The translations under genes were made by a program, and so were the position numbers. This document shows, piece by piece, positions 56,575 through 64,000 of a stretch of DNA of 64,000 nucleotides (position 1 is the first letter of the stretch; every line of letters starts with the position of its first letter). The notes beneath the pieces were generated by a model, which did not search any database, was not told the DNA's origin, and was given only the letters and a program-made list of their open reading frames with translations. This DNA comes from Corallococcus terminator (GTDB lineage Bacteria; Myxococcota; Myxococcia; Myxococcales; Myxococcaceae): assembly GCF_003611635.1 (NCBI RefSeq), contig NZ_RAVZ01000004.1, positions 34,488 through 98,487 on the forward strand, in the 5' to 3' direction.

Positions 56575-59045
56575 GGCCGGTCCTCCTGGAGGTCCAGGTA
56601 CACGGTGAGGGTGCCGCGCACGGTGCGCGGGGCACCGGCGGAGAAGTGGCGCGTGGCCAGCAGGGACGCGGGCGCGTCGGGACCGCGGAAGTTGGACACG
56701 TAGTTGAACTCGGACTCGCGCCAGCGCGCGTCCAGCAGGTTCTCCACCGTCACGCCCAGCTCCACTGCGCGCCAGCGGGCGCGGGCCGCCACGTCGAAGA
56801 GGAAGATGGATTCGCTGTAGCGGTCCAATGGCAGGGGCTTGGGCCCGATGGCGCTGTGCCCCAACGCCAGGCTCCACCCCACCGGCTGCCGGGCCACCGT
56901 GGCGGTGCCGCGCCACGCCGCGTCCACCCGGCCCAGCACCTGCGGGATGTACGGAATCACCGCGCCGTCCCACAGCCGCCACGAGGACGCACCGGGCAGC
57001 GGCTGCGTGGCGCGGGCCCACGCGAGGCTCGCCTGCACATCCAGCCGCTGGTTCCACTGGAAGCGCGCGGTGCCAAAGGCGCCCAGCCGCTGCGACGGGC
57101 CAATGGGCTGGTTGCGTCCCGTCGTCTCGCTGAACACCAGATCCTGCGACACGCGCGTTGCGAACACCGCGCCCCGGACCTCCAACGCGGAGGCGCCCGC
57201 GTCGTCGGCCCAGCGCCAGCCCAGGCCCGTCTCACCGGAGGTCACCCGCGCGTACGGTGCGAACTCCGCGTCGGACAGGCCCGCGGCGTCGCTGGAGCGC
57301 GCACCCAGGCCCGCGCTGGTGAGCCACGTGAGCTGGGGCGTCAGGCGCACCTCGGCACTGGCGCGGGGGCTGGCGAAGAACCCGTAGGCCTCCACGGACT
57401 CCTCGGGGATGCGCGAGCCCTGCCGGTCCGACTCCGGACGGTTCAGGTCCTCCACGCCGAACAGGAAGGTGTCCACGCGCACGCCGCCCCGGAGCGTGAG
57501 CCATTCCATGGGGGCCCCGCGCAGCGACAGGTACGCGCCCAGGTTCGTGGTGCGCACCTGGTTGTCGAAGACGGTGGCATAGGGCGCGCCGCCCTTGTCG
57601 CGCAGGCGCCGCGCGCGGGTGTGCACGTTGTCGTAGCGGGCCACGTACCCCAGCTCCAGCGGCTGGGGTTGGCCCGCCCAGGTGAGGCCCGGGGTGTAGC
57701 GCCCTCGCAGGCCCACGGTGGTGCCCTGGTAGGACTGTTCGGTGTTGTCACCGCGCTGCGCTTCTCCAACCGGGGGCGTGTCCTGGAGGAAGCCCGTGAA
57801 GTTCTCCCGGCTGCGCATCTGGCGCGTCACCGCGAAGGCCTGCTGCACGAAGCGCCCACCGCGCTCCAGCCGCGACACCAGCTCCACGGACGCGAGGTGC
57901 CGCTGGCTCGCGCCTCCCTGGTTCGGGTCGTAGAGACAGAAGAACTGCGAGTCCGCGTCCGCGTCACAGGGCAAGCGCGCGTCCACGACGTCCGTCTCGC
58001 GCACCACGCCGGCGGTGGAGAAGCGCGCACCGTAGCTGGCGCCGAACAGGCGCAGCCGCGTCTCCGGTCCCAGGCGCAGCTCCGTCTGGGCCATCAGGCC
58101 CGCGTTCGCGTACGCGCGGTTGGGGCCGAAGCCGTGGCCCTGGCGCAGCAGCACGCCGACGAAGGTGGCGTCGGTGGACTCGGGAGGTCCCCACACCAGG
58201 GACAGCCGGCGCGACGCGAAGCTGCCGTAGCTGGCGGACGCGGTGATGCCCCGACGCTCCAGCCCGAGCTGGTAGTCCACCGTGCCCGCCACGCCGAAGT
58301 CGCCCTGGGAAGGGTCATAGGGTCCCTCCGTCACACGCAGCGACTGCACCAGCTCCGGGATGATGAAGTACGTGTCCGCGTAGCCGTGGCCGTGGGCATG
58401 GGAGACCTCGTTGAGGGGCACGCCGTTGAGGCGCATCTCCACGTCCTTGCCCTCGCCCGCGTCGAAGCCGCGCAGGTAGATGGTCTCCGCGTGGCCCTCC
58501 CCGCCGTGGTTCGCGAGCATCACGCCCGGCGCCAGCAACAGCAGGTCCGTGGCCGAGTTGCGCGGCACATCCGCGAGCTGTCCCACCGTGATGTGGAAGT
58601 CCCCCACCGCCACCGGAGGCGGCGCGACGGATTGTCCTCGCACCGTGGTGGAGAACGACGGCGGCTTCGGGCCTGGAGGAGGAGTGTTTTCTTCAGTCGA
58701 GGAAGTCGCCACCCCTCCTGGTGAAGCCGACGGCTCGAACGTCACCGGCACGTCCACCTGGACCTCCAATGCCACATCCCCCCGGCGCGCGGGCTCGAAG
58801 CGCCAGCGCAGGGCCGCCGCCATCGCCGCCCGGTCGAACGGCACACCTCCCGACTCGCGCACGTCCACCCGGGACACCTCGCCCGTGTCGTCAATCGTCA
58901 GGCGCAGCAGCACGTGCACTGCTTGCGTCAACGCGGACGCGTCCGCCGGCATCACGGGCGGCGCGGCGTCCACGGGCACGGGGGGAGTCACGGGCACTTC
59001 GGGCGACGCGCTCAACAGCCAGAGCACCAGCGTCGGGATGAACAC
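56571..59045 (-). CDS. TonB-dependent outer-membrane receptor with N-terminal TonB-C-like domain
   Basis: 824 residues from a GTG at 59045, with GAGG about 9 nt upstream. Signal peptide at the N-terminus. Residues about 38-110 resemble a TonB C-terminal domain (LLRLTIDDTGEVSRVDVRES, AMAAALRWRFEPARRGDV). The plug follows at about 145-265 (NSATDLLLLAPGVMLANHGGEG, LNGVPLNEVSHAHGHGYADTYF, VTEGPYDPSQGDFGVAGTV). A beta-barrel runs to the C-terminus with a final aromatic-rich strand (RTVRGTLTVYLDLQ). HAHGHG in the plug and a Cys pair in LPCDADADSQFFCLYD are unusual and suit zinc or copper. The receptor imports a ligand across the outer membrane with TonB-ExbBD energy. Confidence 0.9.
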   Translation of the reverse strand: MFIPTLVLWLLSASPEVPVTPPVPVDAAPPVMPADASALTQAVHVLLRLTIDDTGEVSRVDVRESGGVPFDRAAMAAALRWRFEPARRGDVALEVQVDVPVTFEPSASPGGVATSSTEENTPPPGPKPPSFSTTVRGQSVAPPPVAVGDFHITVGQLADVPRNSATDLLLLAPGVMLANHGGEGHAETIYLRGFDAGEGKDVEMRLNGVPLNEVSHAHGHGYADTYFIIPELVQSLRVTEGPYDPSQGDFGVAGTVDYQLGLERRGITASASYGSFASRRLSLVWGPPESTDATFVGVLLRQGHGFGPNRAYANAGLMAQTELRLGPETRLRLFGASYGARFSTAGVVRETDVVDARLPCDADADSQFFCLYDPNQGGASQRHLASVELVSRLERGGRFVQQAFAVTRQMRSRENFTGFLQDTPPVGEAQRGDNTEQSYQGTTVGLRGRYTPGLTWAGQPQPLELGYVARYDNVHTRARRLRDKGGAPYATVFDNQVRTTNLGAYLSLRGAPMEWLTLRGGVRVDTFLFGVEDLNRPESDRQGSRIPEESVEAYGFFASPRASAEVRLTPQLTWLTSAGLGARSSDAAGLSDAEFAPYARVTSGETGLGWRWADDAGASALEVRGAVFATRVSQDLVFSETTGRNQPIGPSQRLGAFGTARFQWNQRLDVQASLAWARATQPLPGASSWRLWDGAVIPYIPQVLGRVDAAWRGTATVARQPVGWSLALGHSAIGPKPLPLDRYSESIFLFDVAARARWRAVELGVTVENLLDARWRESEFNYVSNFRGPDAPASLLATRHFSAGAPRTVRGTLTVYLDLQEDRP

Positions 59046-59125
59046 AGGCAACGACCTCGCTCCACGGTGACCACCCGACGCAGGCGGTCCTCCAGACAGC
59101 GCCCCGTGGATATCGCAACCCGCAC

Positions 59126-59147
59126 TTGACTTGCAACCATGTTACAA
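59126..59147. promoter_or_regulatory. Palindromic operator candidate, site D, overlapping a promoter
   Basis: TTGCAACCATGTTACAA at 59131-59147 is nearly a perfect palindrome (TTGCAAC, CAT, GTTACAA). It starts at the last base of a possible -35 TTGACT (59126-59131) and lies before a weak -10-like ATACCA, so a bound repressor would block polymerase. It lies between the divergent receptor operon and the lipoprotein at 59163. Confidence 0.55.
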
Positions 59148-59162
59148 ATACCAACCTGCTGC

Positions 59163-60062
59163 ATGAGCATTCGACGCAACCAGGCCCGGTGGACGCGCCT
59201 TCCCCTGTTGCTGGGAACGCTGGGGCTCGCGGCCACCGGCTGCGGGGAGACCGCGGCCCGGGGTGACGTGCGGCTGACGCTGAGCGGAGGCGATGGCACG
59301 CAGCGCGGCTACGCGGATCACCTCTTCCAGGACAACTGGTCCGTGCAGTTCAGCAAGTACCTGGTGTCCGTGGGGGACTTCACCCTCACCTCCGCGGCCG
59401 GGGACGTTCACGCCTCACCGGAGCACGTGCTGGTGGACGTGCAGAAGGGGGACGTGCCGCTCAGCGGGCTGACGGGACTGGAGGCGGGGCGCTACGGCGT
59501 GGGCTTCCGGGTGAGCCCGCCAGAGGCGCGCACCGTCGCGGGCGACTCCGTGTCCCCTGACGACCTGGCGATGATGCGCGAGCGCGGCTTCAGCTACTTC
59601 GTGGAGGGCCGCGCGCAGCACCGTGACCCCGCCCGGGGCCTCTACACCTTCCACATGGGCTTCCCCGTCAACGCGCGGATGGTGGACTGCATCAACGGCG
59701 TGGACGGGACGCAGGGCCTGGTGGTGCCGGAGGGCTCCGTGGCGGAGGCGGAGCTCACCATCCACGCCGAGCACATGTTCTACGACCGGCTGGGCACCCA
59801 CCGTGGCGTGCAGCTTCGCTTCGAAGCCATCGCCGCCACGGCGGACGCGAACCACGTCATCACCCCGGAGGGGCTGGCATCCCAGGACCTGCTGGACCTG
59901 CACGGCCTGGACGGCGGCGAACTCCGGGACGCCCAGGGGCAACCGGTCGTCTACCAACCCGGTGCCTATGACCTGAGGACGCTCCAGGCGTTCGTCACCC
60001 AGAGCATCGTGGACCAGGCGCACCTGAATGGCGGCGGGGTCTGCACCGCCGCCGCGCCGTAG
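59163..60062 (+). CDS. Lipoprotein of unknown function, divergent from the TonB receptor
   Basis: 299 residues from the ATG at 59163; an earlier ATG at 59139 lies inside the palindromic site and is rejected. Signal ends GLAATGCGE (lipobox). Conserved-looking blocks include DNWSVQFSKYLVSVGDFTL, GRYGVGFRVSPPEA, YTFHMGFPVNARMVDC, ELTIHAEHMFYDRLGTHRGVQLRFE and a terminal GGGVC. His and Cys are frequent. No family recognised. By its position it is likely co-regulated with the receptor and may be a surface or periplasmic binding partner. Confidence 0.7.
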   Translation: MSIRRNQARWTRLPLLLGTLGLAATGCGETAARGDVRLTLSGGDGTQRGYADHLFQDNWSVQFSKYLVSVGDFTLTSAAGDVHASPEHVLVDVQKGDVPLSGLTGLEAGRYGVGFRVSPPEARTVAGDSVSPDDLAMMRERGFSYFVEGRAQHRDPARGLYTFHMGFPVNARMVDCINGVDGTQGLVVPEGSVAEAELTIHAEHMFYDRLGTHRGVQLRFEAIAATADANHVITPEGLASQDLLDLHGLDGGELRDAQGQPVVYQPGAYDLRTLQAFVTQSIVDQAHLNGGGVCTAAAP

Positions 60063-60067
60063 GGGCG

Positions 60068-60087
60068 CCTGCCCGCGAACGGGCAGG
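60068..60087. terminator. Bidirectional terminator hairpin
   Basis: Perfect 8-bp stem CCTGCCCG/CGGGCAGG with a CGAA tetraloop between convergent stops at 60062 and 60102. Confidence 0.65.
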
Positions 60088-60101
60088 GGCTCGGCCAGAC
60101 G

Positions 60102-60488
60102 TCAGGCTTCCGGGGCGCTGCCCTTGGCCTTGCGCTGCTCTTCGACCTCGCGCTTCACGTCATCCATGTTCAGCGCGCGGACCTGCTTGATGAGGTCCTC
60201 CAGCGCCGCCTGGGGCAGCGCGCCCGGCTGCTCGAACAGGAGGATGCCGTCCCGGAACACCATCAGCGTGGGGATGGAGCGGATCTGGAAGGCGCCGGAC
60301 AGGTCCGGCTGCGCGTCGGTGTCGATCTTCCCGAACGCGATGTCCTTGTGCAGCTCGGACGTCTTCTCGAACACGGGCGCGAACGCGCGGCACGGGCCAC
60401 ACCAGGTCGCCCACCAATCCAGCACGACGATGCCGTCCTTGCCCACCGTCTCCTTGAAGTTGTCCTTCGTGATCTCGAGCGTCGCCAT
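60102..60488 (-). CDS. trxA: Thioredoxin
   Basis: 128 residues with the active site WATWCGPCRAFAP and the cis-Pro region IRSIPTLMVFRDG. Slightly longer than classical thioredoxin because of a charged C-terminal helix (DVKREVEEQRKAKG). Cytoplasmic disulfide reductase. A separate copy of the housekeeping thioredoxin may exist elsewhere. Confidence 0.93.
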   Translation of the reverse strand: MATLEITKDNFKETVGKDGIVVLDWWATWCGPCRAFAPVFEKTSELHKDIAFGKIDTDAQPDLSGAFQIRSIPTLMVFRDGILLFEQPGALPQAALEDLIKQVRALNMDDVKREVEEQRKAKGSAPEA

Positions 60489-60532
60489 GAACGGCCTCTC
60501 TTTTTCCGGTGTCTGGGGGTGAAGGTCGGGTC

Positions 60533-60856
60533 CTAACGAACTTCCAACAACTCCACCTCGAACAGCAGCGTGGCATTCGGGGGAATCACGCCGGCCGCGC
60601 CTCGAGCGCCGTAGCCCAGGTCCGGCGGGATGGTGAGCTTGCGGATGCCGCCAATCTTCATGCCAGCGACGCCCTGGTCCCAGCCCTGGATGACCTGACC
60701 CGCGCCCAGGCTGAACGAAAAGCCCTGTCCCCGGTCCCGGCTGCTGTCGAACTTCGTGCCGTTCGTGAGCGTGCCCACGTAGTGCACGGTGACCTTCTTG
60801 CCCGCGGTGGCCTCGGCCCCGGTACCCACCTTCACGTCTTCAATGCCCAAGCTCAT
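60533..60856 (-). CDS. FKBP-type peptidyl-prolyl cis-trans isomerase
   Basis: 107 residues, the minimal FKBP size, from an ATG with AAGGAG 8 nt upstream. The fold is complete: VTVHYVGTLTNGTKFDSSRD, VIQGWDQGVAGMKIGGIRKLTIPPDLGYG, and PPNATLLFEVELLEV. The active-site Asp, Phe, Trp and Tyr are present. Cytoplasmic protein-folding enzyme. It lies upstream of the thioredoxin gene and is probably co-transcribed with it. Confidence 0.95.
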   Translation of the reverse strand: MSLGIEDVKVGTGAEATAGKKVTVHYVGTLTNGTKFDSSRDRGQGFSFSLGAGQVIQGWDQGVAGMKIGGIRKLTIPPDLGYGARGAAGVIPPNATLLFEVELLEVR

Positions 60857-60951
60857 GTGCGCGACTCCTTGGCGGGAATCCACCGTGGAAAAATGCGCAC
60901 TCTAACGGCGCTCGCAGCCTTCCGCCGCTCTGAACGCCCGCCCGCTCGGTG

Positions 60952-61004
60952 AAAAAAGCACGAGGGCGGCGAGGCGCCGGTCGATTCCGGACACCCTGCC
61001 GCCC
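60952..61004 (-). terminator. Second (distal) intrinsic terminator of the outer-membrane protein gene
   Basis: Stem GGGCGGC (60964-60970) and GCCGCCC (60998-61004), with six A on the plus strand at 60952-60957, which is a U-tract in minus-strand RNA after the hairpin. Confidence 0.7.
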
Positions 61005-61021
61005 CGCCCCCGGAATGACGG

Positions 61022-61069
61022 AAAAAAGAGAGAGGCGGCGAGGCTCCCGTTTCCGGGCTCCCCGCCGCC
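61022..61069 (-). terminator. First intrinsic terminator of the outer-membrane protein gene
   Basis: Stem built from GGCGGCG (61034-61040) and CGCCGCC (61063-61069), with an inner CCCG/CGGG pairing. On the minus strand it is followed by TCTCTCTTTTTT, a clear U-tract. It lies 38 bp past the stop. Confidence 0.85.
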
Positions 61070-61106
61070 AGCTCCTGCCATGGATGTCTTCATTCAGGCT
61101 TCAGCT

Positions 61107-62231
61107 TCAGAACGTGCCACCCACGTTCAGCGACGCGTTGTAGCTACCACCGCCCGACGGGTCGCCGCCGCTCTCGATGTTGGGAGCGAACTGCTTGTCG
61201 AACAGGAAGTTGTAGCTACCGCGCAGGTCCGCCGTGAAGTGGCCGAAGTGGCCGCGCACGCCCACACCCGCGGGCACGTTGCCGACGGTGTCATCGCTGT
61301 AGCCCAGCGCTTCGCCACCGCGGAAGTGGTAGTTGCTGATGCCGATGCCGCCCAGCAGGTACGGCTGCACCGGCGTCGGAGTGATGGCGAGCGTCAGGGC
61401 CGCCTGACCACCGTTGCGGACCAGGTCCGGACCGTCGTCGGCACCGAAGACCCCCGCGTCCTTGATGTTGTTCAAGGCGCCGGAGTAACCGACTTCGATG
61501 CCCAGCACGGACGTCGGCTTGATCGACGCCGTCACGCCCGCGGACGGACCGGGGGCAAGCTGCGGAGCCAGGGCGCCGGTGTAGCCTTCCACACCACCGC
61601 CGATGAGCAGCGTCAGACCTTTCGTGTCGCTCTTGCTCTTCTTCTCCACCTCCAACGGCTCGATGTCGTCAGCCGTCGCGGAGGGGCGGAAGTCCGTGGC
61701 CGGCGCGACGCCGCTGCCACCCGTGGCGTCCGCGCTGGACGACGTGCCCGACAGATCGCTCTCGCTCGTGCTCATGTCACTCGCGGGAGGCGGAGGCGGC
61801 GTGGGGGCCACGGGTGCCACGGGGGCCGCCGCGGGAGGCGGAGGCTCGACGGGCGCGCTCGACTGCGGCTCCGTGATGCCGCCGCTGCCGCCCGTCCCCG
61901 ACTGTTCCACCGGTTCGCACCGCAACTGCTGGTTCAGGTAGATGGCACCACTTCCCCCGGTGCCGCTGGTGCTCGGGCTCTGGGAGTCATCCATCGACGC
62001 CGAACCGCTGCCTCCAGTCCCCTGGAGCGACTCATCCTGCGGAACCTCCTCCAGGATGATGTCCTCCTCCTGGACCGACTCAGGCGCCGCCTGCGCGCTC
62101 TTGTCCTGGTCCATCTGGGCCTTGTCCTTGTGGACCGCGGCCTGCCCTGGAGGGCAATCCTTCTCCGCCGCCGCCGCACCCGTTCCGTACATGAGCGCCG
62201 CGACGGCGCCCGCCAGAATCTTCGCTTTCAT
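61107..62231 (-). CDS. Outer-membrane beta-barrel protein with Gly/Thr/Ser and Pro-rich linker
   Basis: 374 residues from an ATG with GGAGG 6 nt upstream. Signal peptide (ILAGAVAALMYGTGAAAA). Residues about 20-195 are low complexity: acidic, with GTGGSG or TGGSG repeated at least four times and a Pro/Val/Ala stretch. Residues about 205-374 form an OmpA-type/opacity-like small barrel: LTLLIGGGVEGYTGAL, VLGIEVGYSGALNN, PYLLGGIGISNYHF, VRGHFGHFTADLRGSYNFLF, ending NASLNVGGTF. The terminal Phe is the usual outer-membrane assembly signal. Two tandem terminators suggest strong expression. Function unknown. Confidence 0.82.
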   Translation of the reverse strand: MKAKILAGAVAALMYGTGAAAAEKDCPPGQAAVHKDKAQMDQDKSAQAAPESVQEEDIILEEVPQDESLQGTGGSGSASMDDSQSPSTSGTGGSGAIYLNQQLRCEPVEQSGTGGSGGITEPQSSAPVEPPPPAAAPVAPVAPTPPPPPASDMSTSESDLSGTSSSADATGGSGVAPATDFRPSATADDIEPLEVEKKSKSDTKGLTLLIGGGVEGYTGALAPQLAPGPSAGVTASIKPTSVLGIEVGYSGALNNIKDAGVFGADDGPDLVRNGGQAALTLAITPTPVQPYLLGGIGISNYHFRGGEALGYSDDTVGNVPAGVGVRGHFGHFTADLRGSYNFLFDKQFAPNIESGGDPSGGGSYNASLNVGGTF

Positions 62232-62423
62232 CCCATACCTCCATCGTCGACTGACTGACATGAAGGTTGTCGTGCGAGCCACATCCGGCAAGGCATTGAC
62301 GGGGAATCAAGGACAGCCGCCCCGCTCGCCCCCCCAGCAGGCGAGGAGACGTGGTTTCAGAGCCACTTCACAGGGGAGAGGGGCCCGTCCGCCTCCCTCC
62401 CCTGCGTCAAAGGCAGACATCCT

Positions 62424-64000
62424 TCAGGCGTCGCGAAGCCACGCCGAACCGGTAACGACAGGCAGTTGCAGCGCGCGTTCCCGGTCCAGGTCCAGGTTGC
62501 CGATGTGCAGCGACAGCGGGGCCTGCACCCACTTGTAGATGGACTGCTGGAACAGCTTCACGAAGCGGTCCACGTAGCCCCCCAGCCGCTGCGCCTCCAC
62601 CTCCGGGAACATCGCGGTGAGCGCGGTGCGCATCTCCGACGGCGTGAGCTTCTCGCCCGCGTGCAGGTAGAAGCACGCGTCCAGGATGGGGAAGGGCATC
62701 AGCTCCTCCTCGCCCACCTGATCATGCGCGAGCTCCGGGCCCGCGGGCTTGGCCAGCACCTTGCGGATGCCCTCGTAGCCGGTGGTCTCCTGGAGGTAGT
62801 CCAAGAGGTACATCACCACCGTCTTGGGCACGTTGGCGATGACCGCGAGCGCGCCCATCAGGTCGCCGCCGATGGTGGTGTAACCCACCGACTTCTCACT
62901 CATGTTGCCCGTCTGGAGGAACAGCCCGCCGCAGGAGTTGCTCCAGTTCCACATGCGCTGCGCGCGGATGCGGGCCTGGATGTTCTGCTCCGTGATGGGC
63001 GTGAGCTTCGTGTCGCCCAGCATCTGCTGAGCCGCGGCCTTCTCCCGCTCGAAGGCCTCCTCGATGGACACCACCTGGAAGGCCACACCCAGCTCGCGCG
63101 CGATGGTCTCCGCCGCGTCGCGCGTCTGCTGACTGGAGTAGGGGCTGGGCATGTAGAACGCCTGGATGAGCGAGCCCGGATTGTCCGGCCGCGCGCGCTT
63201 CGCGTACCGGTGCGCGATGAGCAGCGTGAGCAGCGAATCCCGGCCGCCCGACAGCGCGATGCCGAACAGCTTGAAGGCGCGCGTCTTCTCGAAGTAGTCG
63301 CCCACGCCCAGCGCCAGCGCGTCCAGGATGTCCTCGCACAGCGCCACGCGCGCGGGCCTGCGGGTTTCCGGAGCGGGCAGGAAGAAGCTGCGGTGCGCGG
63401 GCACCGGGTAGGCCAGCTTTTCGCGCTTCGTCTTCACCTGTGTGCAGTCCACGGTGGGCACCTTCTGCCCGCCGGACGTCACCCAGGACTCGCGGTCCAC
63501 GCGCCAGGTGGTGTTCTCCGTGCGCAGCCGCAGCGTGCGGTCCAGGTCCACCACCGCGGTGGTGTAGCCCTCCTGGAAGCGCGGCGTCTCCAGCACGGGG
63601 CGGCCGTTCTGGTTGATGAAGCCGCCGCCGTCGAAGATGAGGCCGTCGTTGCTGCCCACCGCGTTCGCGTACGCGATGGTGACCTGGTGGTCGGAGGCTC
63701 GCGTGGCCAGCAGCTCACGCCGCGTGTCCCAGAAGCCCAGCCGGAAGGGGGACGCGGACAGGTTCACCACCAGCTCGCCGCCGGAGTACGCGCGGCGGCG
63801 CATGGGGCCATCCGCGCTCCAGATGTCCTCGCACACCTCCGGCGCCACCACGCCGAAGTCGAACTGGAACAGGTAGTCGCCCAGCGGCACGCCCCGGTGC
63901 GTCTCCGCCATGCCCGGCTGGCCGTGGCCGAACGTGCGGCCCTCGTAGAAGACGTTGTAGGTGGGCAGCTTCTCCTTGGGCACGAGCCCCAGCACCCGCC
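62424..64000 (-). CDS. nadE: Glutamine-dependent NAD synthetase, 5' end outside window
   Basis: 525 residues are visible; the frame is open to the right edge. The nitrilase-type glutaminase domain is represented by APEVCEDIW (catalytic Cys) and VNLSASPFRLG. The synthetase domain has the PP-loop FGIALSGGRDSLLTLL, TRDAAETIARELGV, FLQTGNMSEKSVGYTTIGGD and LLDYLQETTG. It makes NAD from deamido-NAD, ATP and ammonia drawn from glutamine. The N-terminal part of the glutaminase domain, with its Glu and Lys, is beyond the window. Confidence 0.95.
   Translation of the reverse strand, partial: RVLGLVPKEKLPTYNVFYEGRTFGHGQPGMAETHRGVPLGDYLFQFDFGVVAPEVCEDIWSADGPMRRRAYSGGELVVNLSASPFRLGFWDTRRELLATRASDHQVTIAYANAVGSNDGLIFDGGGFINQNGRPVLETPRFQEGYTTAVVDLDRTLRLRTENTTWRVDRESWVTSGGQKVPTVDCTQVKTKREKLAYPVPAHRSFFLPAPETRRPARVALCEDILDALALGVGDYFEKTRAFKLFGIALSGGRDSLLTLLIAHRYAKRARPDNPGSLIQAFYMPSPYSSQQTRDAAETIARELGVAFQVVSIEEAFEREKAAAQQMLGDTKLTPITEQNIQARIRAQRMWNWSNSCGGLFLQTGNMSEKSVGYTTIGGDLMGALAVIANVPKTVVMYLLDYLQETTGYEGIRKVLAKPAGPELAHDQVGEEELMPFPILDACFYLHAGEKLTPSEMRTALTAMFPEVEAQRLGGYVDRFVKLFQQSIYKWVQAPLSLHIGNLDLDRERALQLPVVTGSAWLRDA

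Noticed and set aside
56646..58724. A 692-codon plus-strand frame
   Set aside because: Antisense to the TonB receptor barrel; no motif and biased composition.
59139..59162. An earlier start for the lipoprotein opposite the receptor
   Set aside because: That ATG lies inside the palindrome and would spoil the signal peptide. The ATG at 59163 gives a proper lipoprotein signal.

Overview
The window looks like chromosome of a myxobacterium of the Myxococcaceae, most likely Corallococcus- or Myxococcus-like. The evidence is very high GC with GC-rich third positions, dense lipoprotein and TonB-receptor content, a giant hybrid PKS-NRPS, MopE-type metal-binding repeats, and long spurious open frames opposite almost every real gene. 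The genus is inferred from style; no marker gene was compared.

Region 1 (1-17.8 kb, minus strand) is the promoter-proximal end of a biosynthetic gene cluster that continues past the left edge. Transcription runs leftward: an alpha/beta-hydrolase (17774-16971), a 3007-residue PKS with the order MT-AT-ACP-KS-AT-DH-ER-KR-ACP (16957-7934), and a PKS-NRPS with the order KS-AT-ACP-aminotransferase-C-A, whose A domain is split by a luciferase-like monooxygenase (7937 to beyond 1). The first two genes are linked by a Shine-Dalgarno/stop overlap and the last two by an ATGA overlap, so this is one operon. The predicted chain is a malonyl starter, a fully reduced methylmalonyl extension, a malonyl extension transaminated to a beta-amine, then an amino acid whose visible partial code fits glycine. 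The methyltransferase on a loading module with no decarboxylase, together with an alpha/beta-hydrolase, suggests BioC/BioH-like masking of the starter carboxylate as a methyl ester.

Region 2 (17.8-24.9 kb) is the mobile-element-rich edge of that cluster. It holds a decayed IS3 remnant, a complete asparaginyl-tRNA synthetase gene, an intact IS701-type element with a CTAG target duplication, the truncated end of an IS5-like element, and an IS21-type element with multiple terminal repeats and a frameshifted istB. An asnS placed here could be a self-resistance copy.

Region 3 (24.9-50.7 kb) is ordinary core or accessory chromosome. It contains an MprF-like C-terminal-domain protein, a LysR regulator divergent from a DoxX protein and a Tat-exported polysaccharide deacetylase, a C-type lectin lipoprotein, a peptidoglycan hydrolase/transglycosylase pair, an M1 aminopeptidase, an HpcH/HpaI-like protein, a DUF2804 protein, a NatAB-type ABC transporter, a TAP-like hydrolase lipoprotein, an LEA14-like lipoprotein, PanD, an EcsC-like protein, a MarR regulator and several proteins of unknown function.

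Region 4 (50.7-60.1 kb) appears to be an undescribed metal-related surface system. Four consecutive lipoproteins of one family each carry an H-[AS]-C-[FA]-H motif. They are followed by a TonB-dependent receptor with a His-rich plug and an N-terminal TonB-C-like domain, a coupled lipoprotein with an H-A-H motif, and a divergent lipoprotein. Related 17-bp imperfect palindromes lie in four of the intergenic regions and resemble operators of a metal-sensing repressor (Zur/Fur type is a hypothesis).

Region 5 (60.1-64 kb) holds thioredoxin, an FKBP-type isomerase, an outer-membrane beta-barrel protein with GTGGSG repeats followed by two tandem terminators, and a right-truncated glutamine-dependent NAD synthetase. 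No rRNA, tRNA or CRISPR was recognised.
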